From assembly GCA_963842455.1 (NCBI GenBank), contig CAWJHE010000014.1, positions 186,001 to 250,000 of the forward strand: DNA of 64,000 nt. The letters are read 5' to 3'. The translations under genes were made by a program, and so were the position numbers. The notes below the pieces were generated by a model. The model worked only from the letters and a program-made list of their open reading frames with translations. It was not told the origin of the DNA and did no database searches. The DNA is from CAWJHE01 sp963842455 (GTDB lineage: Bacteria > Chloroflexota > Anaerolineae > Anaerolineales > UBA4823). Shown piece after piece: positions 55,283 through 63,080 of this stretch (its first letter is position 1; each line of letters begins with the position of its first letter).

Positions 55283-55391
55283 TAACCTCCCCGACGGATA
55301 AGGTGATCCACCACTATTGACCTATCGCCAATATCTGATAGAATTTATCAATATTCGATCATCAAGCAGATCAAGAAATGAGGTGTATAGC

Positions 55392-55757
55392 ATGCTCTCC
55401 AATCAAACAAAAACTGAAGTGATTAGCCTGACCCCAGCTGCAGTCAGTGCAGTTAAAGATATGTTGACAGAACGCAATTTAGAAGGTTATGCTTTACGGG
55501 TTTTCGTTTCCGGCAGCGGTTGTTCCGGGCTTAGCTATGGTATGGCGTTGGATAACAATATTCGGGCGCAGGACCTGAGCTGCGATTTTGACAGCGTTAA
55601 GGTTGTCGTCGATGAAGTCTCGATCGATTATTTACGCGGCGCCACGGTAGACTATGTCCAAAATGAGACAGGCAGCGGTTTTGCGATTGATAATCCCAAC
55701 CAGATGTCATCATGCGGATGTGGCTCTGATTCATCAGGCTGTTCCGGCTGCGGTTAA
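55392..55757 (+). CDS. erpA: IscA/ErpA-type iron-sulfur cluster insertion protein
   Basis: 121 residues from ATG 55392, GAGGTG 7 bases upstream; an ATG-less extension back to 55317 is not used. The A-type carrier signature is RVFVSGSGCSGLSYGMALD (first Cys) with the C-terminal CGCG (Cys-x-Cys) near residue 110. A tail CGSDSSGCSGCG adds extra cysteines beyond the usual three. It would carry Fe-S clusters to apo-proteins such as the Hdr proteins at both ends of the window. Confidence 0.88.
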   Translation: MLSNQTKTEVISLTPAAVSAVKDMLTERNLEGYALRVFVSGSGCSGLSYGMALDNNIRAQDLSCDFDSVKVVVDEVSIDYLRGATVDYVQNETGSGFAIDNPNQMSSCGCGSDSSGCSGCG

Positions 55758-55790
55758 CAACCGACATCATTCTCTCTAATTGTTACAGTA

Positions 55791-55830
55791 AACCAGGCTG
55801 CCGCGGATAAACGGCAGCCTGGTTTTGTCA
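55791..55830. terminator. Terminator after erpA, bidirectional
   Basis: Perfect 13-bp stem (aaccaggctgccg / cggcagcctggtt) with an 8-base loop, followed by TTGTCATTCTT, between converging genes. Confidence 0.9.
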
Positions 55831-55843
55831 TTCTTAGATTGAA

Positions 55844-56479
55844 TTAGCGGCCACGCAGGAAGGAAATCAACATTCCAAATAATCCCAACACGCCAGTTCC
55901 GACAATAATTAATCCCATGGGTAACCGTCCAGGGTTCAGTTGTGAAGTACCAACCGAAAAGGTCGGGATAGGTTCTAATTCGCCGGGCGGGGTGAAGGTC
56001 GGTAAACGAGTGGCAGGAATTTCAACCAGAAATTGTGCAGCCAGGGTTGGGTCAATCGTAGCAGTCACCCGCGGGGTCGGTGTCGGCGGCGGCTCGACCA
56101 CGGGGACAGTTCCTCGTAAGGTCACCAGGTCCTTATAAATCCAGGCAACATTGCCTGGCGCGCCGGGATAGATGATCTGGATCCAATCGCCGCCAGGAGA
56201 GCGCCCAATGGCAGGCGCTTCTGCTCCTTCAGTCAAGATGCCAATGATGTCGTATCCCACGGTGCTGGGTCCGGAGCGAAGATTGGCATAACCCACCTCA
56301 CTGTCCATCACAATCACAAGCGCGCCGACCGGTGTTCCAGTTACGGTAGGAATAGAACCGGTAGGAATTTGGGCAAATTCACCTGAATACGCCTGCACAC
56401 GATAAATGCCGGCAAAAAGTCCGAAAGAGATGAGCACAACCAGCACTACCGCTAGCGGCCAAATTTTGTTTGAGTTCAT
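55844..56479 (-). CDS. Membrane protein with extracellular SH3b-type domain
   Basis: 211 residues. An N-terminal helix (LAVVLVVLISFGLFAGIY), an SH3-like segment (VGYANLRSGPSTVGYDIIGILTEGAEAPAIGRS...WIQIIYPG, about 60-112), a Pro/Thr linker (EPPPTPTPRVT) and a C-terminal helix (LIIVGTGVLGLFGMLISFLRGR). The SH3b core NLRSGPS is characteristic of cell-wall- or ligand-binding domains. The final helix followed by RGR gives a tail anchor. The gene is divergent from the zinc-ribbon protein gene by 53 bases, sharing a promoter region. Confidence 0.83.
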   Translation of the reverse strand: MNSNKIWPLAVVLVVLISFGLFAGIYRVQAYSGEFAQIPTGSIPTVTGTPVGALVIVMDSEVGYANLRSGPSTVGYDIIGILTEGAEAPAIGRSPGGDWIQIIYPGAPGNVAWIYKDLVTLRGTVPVVEPPPTPTPRVTATIDPTLAAQFLVEIPATRLPTFTPPGELEPIPTFSVGTSQLNPGRLPMGLIIVGTGVLGLFGMLISFLRGR

Positions 56480-56532
56480 GCTGCTCCTGTTTGATTATTC
56501 ACTTTCAACAGAAGAAGATTATAATCTATCTC

Positions 56533-57123
56533 ATGGAACAACGCATATTTCACGGAAACCTGACACCAAAAGCCTTGGCCAGCGCGCTGCAAGGCGAATT
56601 TAATCGTGGCAATCTGCGCACCCAACAGATTGGCTCACCCCAGAAGATGATGGTCCAGATCGCCACGCGAGACCAACCCCTATCGGGTGGGCAAACTGCC
56701 CTGACAGTCAACATCGAGGCGCTGGAAGATGGCGTCGCGGTCAGTATCGGGAGACAGGCTTGGTTAGGGGTGGCTGCCAGCCTGGGAAAAACCGCCCTGA
56801 CCGCCTGGCGCAACCCCTGGCGGCTGTTGGAGCGCCTGGATGATCTGGCTCAAGATATTGAGAATCTGCAATTATCTGAGAAGGTTTGGCTGACGATCGA
56901 AAGTACAGCGCGTAACCTGGGAGCTACATTTGAGCTTTCTGAACGCCTGCGCCGGATCCTGTGTGAATACTGCCTGGTGGCTAATCCTGTCGGTGAAGCT
57001 ACCTGCATTGCCTGTGGCGCACCCCTCGGGCGGGCTCAGCCAGAAACCTGCATGAATTGCGGCTTTGTGATTAAACGGGGAGAAGATATCTGTCCCAATT
57101 GTGGTATTCGAATAATCAAATAG
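56533..57123 (+). CDS. Protein with C-terminal zinc ribbons, unknown function
   Basis: 196 residues from ATG 56533. The C-terminal 60 have two zinc-ribbon pairs: CEYCLVANPVGEATCIACGAPLG and CMNCGFVIKRGEDICPNCG. The N-terminal 130 are soluble and mostly alpha/beta, without a known motif; a hydrophobic stretch (WLGVAASLGKTALTAW) might touch a membrane. Proteins with this layout are common in Anaerolineae, but no role is established. A divergent promoter is shared with the SH3 protein gene. Confidence 0.72.
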   Translation: MEQRIFHGNLTPKALASALQGEFNRGNLRTQQIGSPQKMMVQIATRDQPLSGGQTALTVNIEALEDGVAVSIGRQAWLGVAASLGKTALTAWRNPWRLLERLDDLAQDIENLQLSEKVWLTIESTARNLGATFELSERLRRILCEYCLVANPVGEATCIACGAPLGRAQPETCMNCGFVIKRGEDICPNCGIRIIK

Positions 57124-57126
57124 GGT

Positions 57127-57161
57127 AACCGCTAAGGACGCTAAGAGGCGCTAAGGTTTTT
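57127..57161. repeat. Left inverted repeat flanking the GxxExxY gene
   Basis: Begins aaccgctaag and ends cgctaaggttttt. Its complement occurs at 57618-57653 with about 30 of 36 positions matching. Confidence 0.88.
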
Positions 57162-57206
57162 GAATTAAATTTAATAAATCCAAGGCCAATAATCAGAAAT
57201 TTATCT

Positions 57207-57647
57207 ATGGAGCATAACAAACCATCACCCAAAGAAGGTCTACTCTATAAAGATGAGGTGTATGCTGTCATTGGCGCTGCCATTGAAGTGCACAAAGAAC
57301 TGGGTAATGGTTTTCTTGAAAGTGTATATGAAGAGGCTCTAAAAATCGAATTAGCCGATAAAGATATTCCATATCTAAGTCAGGTGAGGCTGCCTGTTTA
57401 CTATAAAGGTAAACAATTGCCAAAAGAATTTGTCGTGGATGGACTTGCTTATCAAAGAATCTTGATTGAATTGAAATGTGTGCCTCAACTTACACATATT
57501 GAAGAAGCGCAAATTCTACATTATTTGAAGGCTTCAGGATTTGAGTTAGGACTTCTGATCAATTTTGGTGCAACATCCAGGTTAGAATGGAAGCGCTTCG
57601 TGAGGAGCTCTCACCATAAAAACCTTAGCGATACTTCGCGTTCTTAG
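57207..57647 (+). CDS. GxxExxY-family protein (PD-(D/E)XK nuclease-like)
   Basis: 146 residues. The family motif is GNGFLESVYEEAL (about 32-44), followed by YYKGKQLPKEFVVDGLA and ILIELKCV, in which Asp and Glu-x-Lys form the PD-(D/E)XK-like site, then HIEEAQILHYLKASGFELGLLINFG. These proteins are found scattered in many bacteria and have no settled function. The last nine residues (KNLSDTSRS) are encoded by the right inverted repeat, so the gene and repeats form one unit of about 530 bases. No RBS is evident. Confidence 0.87.
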   Translation: MEHNKPSPKEGLLYKDEVYAVIGAAIEVHKELGNGFLESVYEEALKIELADKDIPYLSQVRLPVYYKGKQLPKEFVVDGLAYQRILIELKCVPQLTHIEEAQILHYLKASGFELGLLINFGATSRLEWKRFVRSSHHKNLSDTSRS

Positions 57648-57653
57648 CGGTTT
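57618..57653. repeat. Right inverted repeat flanking the GxxExxY gene
   Basis: Complement of the copy at 57127-57161; it contains the gene's stop codon TAG (57645-57647). Core words CGCTAAGG and CCGCTAAG are shared with the CACGAAGG-type repeats at 3.6 and 6.4 kb only in general design. Confidence 0.88.
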
Positions 57654-57739
57654 AATGGCCTTCATCTTGATATAAAAACGCAGGGGCATCTATAAAGAGA
57701 CCTCTGCGTAATCTGTGTTCCGCTGTGGTAATCCGTGTA

Positions 57740-58420
57740 TTAGTTTTTTAATTTAATCAATGCATCTCGAATCGAGGGCAGCAGGGCAGTGTCGGCGTTG
57801 GGACGGTCGGCAACGGCGCTGGTGGCGTTGAGCCGGGATTCGAGGCGGGTTTCCAGGCGTTCCAGAGTGGATAGAGCAGACAGGTAGCCAATATCGCCAA
57901 TCAAGCGGGTTGCAACCTGGCGGGTGGATAACTCTGCCTGGCGATCAGCCAGGATTTCCGATAGGTGATCCCCGGCATGTGAGCATTGGCTGATCACTTT
58001 GGAAACATAGGGATAATTTTCCTCATCTAATTTAACCAGGTCGAGTAATGCAATGATCTGGTTATGCCTTAATTGGGCCAAATTGGATTTCAAAAAATAG
58101 ATGACTTCATTCACAGCTCGATTACCGTTAAATGGCAAATCTAGCAGGCTAGATAACTCCCTGACGATCCTGGCGCGCAAAGAACCATCAGGCTCCGCCA
58201 GACGAGAGACCAGAAGATATGCCAGAAGAGGTGAATTGGTCGCTGCACCTGAAGCAGTTAACATATCGAATCCGGATCGCCGGATTTCTAGCTCAGGATG
58301 GATTAAATCCTGAGTCGCCTTCAAAAATTCCACACTTTGCTCTACAGCAAAGAATGGTGTGTTAGAAAAATTTTGTAGATTTGTTTGGTTAACCCCCACA
58401 AGGACTGGATCTATGTCCAT
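57740..58420 (-). CDS. HEAT-like helical repeat protein, unknown function
   Basis: 226 residues, all alpha by pattern. Helix pairs include AVEQSVEFLKATQDLIHPELEIRRSGFDML, SLRARIVRELSSLLD and HNQIIALLDLVKLDEENYPYVSKVISQC, as in HEAT/armadillo-type scaffolds. No catalytic motif. ATG 58420 lies behind GAGGAG. It is transcribed away from the hdr operon, separated by 560 bases, so a tie to it is not evident. Confidence 0.65.
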   Translation of the reverse strand: MDIDPVLVGVNQTNLQNFSNTPFFAVEQSVEFLKATQDLIHPELEIRRSGFDMLTASGAATNSPLLAYLLVSRLAEPDGSLRARIVRELSSLLDLPFNGNRAVNEVIYFLKSNLAQLRHNQIIALLDLVKLDEENYPYVSKVISQCSHAGDHLSEILADRQAELSTRQVATRLIGDIGYLSALSTLERLETRLESRLNATSAVADRPNADTALLPSIRDALIKLKN

Positions 58421-58982
58421 AATTTGGTTAACACTCCTCTTCTACGCCCTTCGGAAATTTTTATTGGTTCTTTAAGTGTTTTGATCTCGATTTCAAAATC
58501 TGTTAAAAAATCAGCGCAACGTGAGCCCAACCCAGGTTCACCCTCTGCGCCTAACTCACAGTATACACGATTGCTGGTTAAGGATCATCCAAGACTTGGT
58601 TAACCTTGTCTAAAATATTGATTATCTGAGGGTTAAATGGGATAACTATACGAAATTATTTAGCATTCTAGAGTTTAACCTTCCGAAGAAAGTGGTTTCC
58701 GACTCTTGTCCAGTGTGAATTGTCATAAAAGAGATATGACAGAAATCACTATACTTGAGGGTATTTTTCTTCATACTTAATGATGGGAAAACAATTTTCC
58801 AGAACCCTCGCTCACCGCAAAACGACATCTATCCAATTTCATAGAGACCAGACCATCCCAAGGAGGCGAACCGCAAGCAATTCACCAGCTCTGTTTCGGT
58901 ATTTCTAAAAGGCCCCATAACCCCTAACACTCCGCCACGGCCAATTGCACCCGCTTTTCTATGTTTGACGAGGAGGTGGCAT
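58421..58982. other. Upstream region of the hdr operon, no gene
   Basis: No ORF above about 85 codons with protein-like composition. The DNA is more AT-rich than the flanks between 58600 and 58800. I cannot fix a promoter with confidence. AGGAGGTGG at 58970-58978 is the hdrC ribosome site. Confidence 0.5.
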
Positions 58983-59567
58983 TTGACCGCACAAACCCTA
59001 ACACCCAATGATTCAAATCCGAACCTCAGGTTTCTGGAAGAAGTAAGCTCCAGAACCGCAGGCGTCTCTCGATTGGAAATGTGCATCCAATGCGGAACCT
59101 GCGGGGGATCCTGCCCACCAGCAGCGGATATGGATCATACCCCACGCATGCTCTTTGCCATGGTCCGAGCTGGTATGCGGACTGAAGCATTGAGCAGCAA
59201 CACCCCGTGGATATGTGTTTCCTGTTACCACTGCGTGGTGCGCTGCCCGCAAGAAGTACATATCGCCGATGTGATGTATACCCTCAAAAGTATGGCCATC
59301 CAAGCCAAGCTATACAAAGATTCGACAGCACCCGATTTCTCACAGACATTTGTGGACATGGTCGAGGAATACGGCCGCAGCTACGAATTCGGCCTGGCGA
59401 CCCGGCATTATCTCAAGCATTTTCCGTTGCGGCTGCCTGGTATGGCGCCAATGGGACTGGGCATGCTGAGTAAGCGCCGCATGGACATGACTCCGAAACG
59501 AATTCAAAACATTGAGCAGCTCAAGACCATCCTGGAGCGAGCAAAAGAATTGGAGGCCTTGTCATGA
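58983..59567 (+). CDS. hdrC: Heterodisulfide reductase subunit C
   Basis: 194 residues. HdrC carries two 4Fe-4S clusters that pass electrons to HdrB: here CIQCGTCGGSCP (about 37-48) and CVSCYHCVVRCPQEV (about 77-91). The likely start is TTG 58983, 4 bases after AGGAGGTGG; the frame is also open from TTG 58965, before that RBS. The C-terminal KRIQNIEQLKTILERAKELEAL forms a helix. ATGA overlap with hdrB shows coupled translation. Soluble, so this is the cytoplasmic HdrABC type. Confidence 0.92.
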   Translation: MTAQTLTPNDSNPNLRFLEEVSSRTAGVSRLEMCIQCGTCGGSCPPAADMDHTPRMLFAMVRAGMRTEALSSNTPWICVSCYHCVVRCPQEVHIADVMYTLKSMAIQAKLYKDSTAPDFSQTFVDMVEEYGRSYEFGLATRHYLKHFPLRLPGMAPMGLGMLSKRRMDMTPKRIQNIEQLKTILERAKELEALS

Positions 59568-60556
59568 ACAAATACTTGTTCTATCCCGGATGCGCCATGG
59601 AATCAAGCGCCAGCGCCTATAACGACTCCTTGATGGCAATTCACAAACACCTGGATATAGAGTTTGAAGAAATCAACGATTGGAATTGCTGCGGCGCAAC
59701 CGAGTACGTCGGTATCAGCCTGACGCCAGCATACGCCTTGATTGGACGTAACCTGGCTCTGGCCGCCAAACAAGCCAACGGCAACCAAACCGTCGTTGCC
59801 TCTTGCAGCGCTTGTTATCTCAACCTGGCTAAGGCAGACCACTACATGGCAGAACGCCCCATCTTAGGCGAAAATGTGAACAAAGCCTTAGCGGCAGGCG
59901 GCCTGCAATATACCCCCGGCACATTGACCATCCGCCATTTGTTGGATGTGATGATCAATGATATCGGCTTGGAACGCATCAAACAAAAAGTAGTCAGGCC
60001 GCTGAAAGGTTTACGCCTTGCGCCTTACCTGGGATGCATGGTCCCACGACCAGATTACGAAAAACGCTGGTCGGATCACGAGCATCCCAATGAGTTGGAT
60101 CGTTTGTTGAAAGCCTTGGGGGCAGAGGTGATCGACTTCCCCTTGAAAACCCATTGCTGCGGTGGGCATATGACCCAGATTAGCCCATCGACTGCCTTTG
60201 AGCTGATCCGCCGTCTGATCCAATCCGCAGATCAATATCACGCCGATATGATGGTCACCCTGTGTCCAATGTGCCAGATGAACCTGGATGCCTATCAAAA
60301 TGAGACGAACCGTTATTTCCACACCAATTTCAAAATGCCGATCGTTTTCTTCACCCAGTTAATGGGGTTGGCATTTGGTTTAGAAGCCAAAGCTGTTGGC
60401 TTTGGCAAGGAGCTGGTCGACCCGCGCCCGGCGCTCAAGCAGATTGGAGTCGAGCTGCCGGTTGAGGAACCGATAGAAAAACCAAAACGTGGCAAGAAAA
60501 CAGGCTTGCCTATGCCAAGCATGCCTGCTGACAATTCAGAGGAGGTGTCACAATGA
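59564..60556 (+). CDS. hdrB: Heterodisulfide reductase subunit B
   Basis: 330 residues. Two CCG-type Cys-rich domains bind the non-cubane 4Fe-4S clusters where disulfide reduction takes place: first FYPGCAM, NCCGATEY and ASCSACYLNL; second PYLGCMV, HCCGGHM and TLCPMCQMNLD. The C-terminus has an added linker (EEPIEKPKRGKKTGLPMP, about 300-318) beyond the usual length. The substrate in a non-methanogen is unlikely to be CoM-S-S-CoB; another disulfide or an electron-bifurcation role is inferred. It overlaps hdrA by 4 bases. Confidence 0.94.
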   Translation: MNKYLFYPGCAMESSASAYNDSLMAIHKHLDIEFEEINDWNCCGATEYVGISLTPAYALIGRNLALAAKQANGNQTVVASCSACYLNLAKADHYMAERPILGENVNKALAAGGLQYTPGTLTIRHLLDVMINDIGLERIKQKVVRPLKGLRLAPYLGCMVPRPDYEKRWSDHEHPNELDRLLKALGAEVIDFPLKTHCCGGHMTQISPSTAFELIRRLIQSADQYHADMMVTLCPMCQMNLDAYQNETNRYFHTNFKMPIVFFTQLMGLAFGLEAKAVGFGKELVDPRPALKQIGVELPVEEPIEKPKRGKKTGLPMPSMPADNSEEVSQ

Positions 60557-62592
60557 CCAGCCAACCTCAAGATCAAGAAAAAGGCAAAGAACGCATTGGT
60601 GTTTATGTTTGCCATTGCGGCACGAATATTGCCGCTATGGTCGATGTTGAAGATGTGGCGACCTGGGCAGCGGAAGAGCTCAAAGATCGAGGCGTCGTGA
60701 TCGCCCGGGATTATAAATTTATGTGCTCCAGCCTGGGGCAGGAGTTGATTGAAAAAGATATCCAGGAAGAAGGCTTGACGCGTGTCGTGGTTGCCGCTTG
60801 TTCTCCGCACTTGCATGAAAATACTTTCCGCACAGCCTGCGGTCGCGGCGGACTCAACCCATATCTATGCGAACTAGTCTCCATCCGTGAACAGGTCTCC
60901 TGGGTGCACACCGACCGCGGCAAAGCTACTGAAAAATCGAAAGCAGTTGTTTCTGGTGGGGTTGAGCGCGTGATTCATCATGAACCGCTCGAACCGCTGT
61001 TGGTGCCCATCCATCCTGCCACCCTGGTAGTGGGCGGCGGTATCGCTGGCATCCAATCTGCCCTGGAGATTGCTGATGCGGGCTTCCCGGTTTATATGGT
61101 CGAACGGGAACCTTCCATCGGCGGACACATGTCCCAATTCGACAAAACCTTCCCCACCCTGGATTGCTCGGCTTGTATCTTGACCCCACGCATGGTCCAG
61201 GTTGGCAGCCACCCCAATATTACCCTGCTCACTTGGAGCGAGGTGGTGCGTGTGGAGGGCTATGTGGGCGATTTCACCGTTACAATTCGTAAAAAACCAC
61301 GTTATGTGATCGAGTCGCTCTGCACTGGCTGCGGGATTTGCCAGGAAAAATGTCCAAAGAAGGTGATTGACGATATTTACGAAGCCGGTCTTGGCTACCG
61401 AAAAGCCGTTTATGCTCCATTCCCCCAGGCAGTGCCCAAATACCCGGTGATCGATAAAGAAAACTGCATCTATTTTTCCAAAGGAACGTGTAAAGCCTGT
61501 GAAAAATTCTGCCCAACCGGCGCGATCGATTTTAACCAGGAGGACGAATTTATCACCGTCCAGGTTGGTAATATCGTTCTGGCAACCGGTTACGATCTTT
61601 TTGACCCGCGTCGGGTGACCCAATATGGTTATGGCAGGCTGGCAAATGTCTTCACCAGCCTGGAATTTGAGCGCCTGACCAATGCCGCCGGACCTACCAA
61701 TGGCAATATCGTATTACGTGACGGGGTCACGGTGCCACAAACCGTGGGCATTATCCACTGTGTAGGCAGCCGAGACCGCAACTTTAACAATTACTGTTCG
61801 GTGATCTGCTGTATGCAGAGCCTGAAATTCGCCCACCTGGTGCATGAGCGCACCGGCGCAACGGTGTACAACTTCTACATCGATATGCGCACTGCTTACA
61901 AAGAATATGACGAGTTCTACCAGCGCGTGTTGGAAGAAGGCACTTTGTTTGTACGTGGCAAGGTGGCTGAAGTGACCGATGCAGCCCGGTTGCCGGGCGA
62001 GGAAGGCAAGCTCATCGTACAGGTTGAAGACACCCTGGTCGGCAAGCAACGCCGCATTCCGGTGGATATGGTTGTGCTCTCGGCGGCTATGGAACCGCGC
62101 CAGGACGCCAAGGAAGTTGCCCATTTGTTCGGCATCTCTTGCAGCGCAAATGGCTGGTTCATCGAAAAACACCCCAAGCTCGACCCGGTGGCTACCATGA
62201 CCGAAGGCATCTTTATTGCTGGCTGTGTACAGGGACCCAAGGATATCCCCTCCAGTGTGGCGCAAGGTGCAGCTGCTTCTGCCCGAGTGATTGGACGTAT
62301 CCAACAGGGGCAGATTGCCTTGGAGCCTGTGCGCGCTTCCGTGATCGAAGAGAAATGCTCAGGCTGTCGAATCTGCAATAACCTGTGTCCATTCAACGCC
62401 ATCACCTTCCACGAAGACCGCATGGTCACCGAGATTAACCCGGCTTTATGCCAGGGCTGCGGCACCTGCGTAGCCGCCTGCCCTGCTGGCGCTATCACCG
62501 GAACGGTCTTTAGCAACGAACAGATTTTCGCCCAACTAGAAGGCTTGCTGATGGTCAATTTTGATATGAGCATGGAAAGCGGAGGCAACTAA
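60553..62592 (+). CDS. hdrA: Heterodisulfide reductase subunit A, electron-bifurcating flavoprotein
   Basis: 679 residues, full length. The N-terminal CHCGTNI and ACSPHLHENTFR domain is followed by FAD-binding VGGGIAGIQSALEIA, the signature FPTLDCSACILTPRM, and four ferredoxin sites: CTGCGICQEKCP, CKACEKFCPTGAID, and at the C-terminus CSGCRICNNLCPFNA and CQGCGTCVAACPAGAI. This is the layout of flavin-based bifurcating HdrA, which splits electrons between ferredoxin and HdrB. Compared with it, both HdrA copies at the left end are shorter and lack the C-terminal ferredoxin pair or the FPTLDC motif. Confidence 0.96.
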   Translation: MTSQPQDQEKGKERIGVYVCHCGTNIAAMVDVEDVATWAAEELKDRGVVIARDYKFMCSSLGQELIEKDIQEEGLTRVVVAACSPHLHENTFRTACGRGGLNPYLCELVSIREQVSWVHTDRGKATEKSKAVVSGGVERVIHHEPLEPLLVPIHPATLVVGGGIAGIQSALEIADAGFPVYMVEREPSIGGHMSQFDKTFPTLDCSACILTPRMVQVGSHPNITLLTWSEVVRVEGYVGDFTVTIRKKPRYVIESLCTGCGICQEKCPKKVIDDIYEAGLGYRKAVYAPFPQAVPKYPVIDKENCIYFSKGTCKACEKFCPTGAIDFNQEDEFITVQVGNIVLATGYDLFDPRRVTQYGYGRLANVFTSLEFERLTNAAGPTNGNIVLRDGVTVPQTVGIIHCVGSRDRNFNNYCSVICCMQSLKFAHLVHERTGATVYNFYIDMRTAYKEYDEFYQRVLEEGTLFVRGKVAEVTDAARLPGEEGKLIVQVEDTLVGKQRRIPVDMVVLSAAMEPRQDAKEVAHLFGISCSANGWFIEKHPKLDPVATMTEGIFIAGCVQGPKDIPSSVAQGAAASARVIGRIQQGQIALEPVRASVIEEKCSGCRICNNLCPFNAITFHEDRMVTEINPALCQGCGTCVAACPAGAITGTVFSNEQIFAQLEGLLMVNFDMSMESGGN

Positions 62593-63080
62593 TGGCTGAA
62601 ACCTTCGAACCCGTGATTATTGGTTTTACCTGCAACTGGTGCAGTTACCGGGCAGCTGACCTGGCTGGGACGGCGCGGGTGAAATACCCGCCCAATGTCC
62701 GCCTGATCCGCCTGATGTGCTCTGGCCGCCTGGACCCAACCTTTGTCTTCAAGGCTCTGGCAGAAGGTGCAGATGGCGTTTTGATCACCGGCTGCCACCC
62801 TGGAGAATGTCACTACCTGGAACAAAATTACAAAGCCTTGCGCCGCTTTTTGCTGATCCGCCGCACGCTGGCAGGGCTGGGTGTAGAACCTGGACGTGTA
62901 AAACTGGTTTGGGCCAGTGCGGCAGAAGGTGTACGCCTGGCGCAAGAAATCTCCACCATGGTTGAAGAAATTCGTACGCTAGGCCCGCTAAACTGGCCGA
63001 AATGGCGCAATTTCGATGGCTTTCAGAAATTGGATCTTCCCGATCAAAAAGTTGAATTAACCCAGGAGGTGACGCCATGA
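62592..63080 (+). CDS. mvhD: MvhD, hydrogenase iron-sulfur subunit linking Hdr and hydrogenase
   Basis: 162 residues. Cysteines of the 2Fe-2S site are in place: TCNWCSYRAADLAG, RLMCSGRLDP, and ITGCHPGECHYLEQN. MvhD passes electrons from the MvhGA hydrogenase or another dehydrogenase to HdrA. Start and hdrA stop overlap by one base; the mvhG start overlaps its stop by 4 bases. It is the canonical form against which the cysteine-poor protein at 2616-3050 can be compared. Confidence 0.95.
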   Translation: MAETFEPVIIGFTCNWCSYRAADLAGTARVKYPPNVRLIRLMCSGRLDPTFVFKALAEGADGVLITGCHPGECHYLEQNYKALRRFLLIRRTLAGLGVEPGRVKLVWASAAEGVRLAQEISTMVEEIRTLGPLNWPKWRNFDGFQKLDLPDQKVELTQEVTP

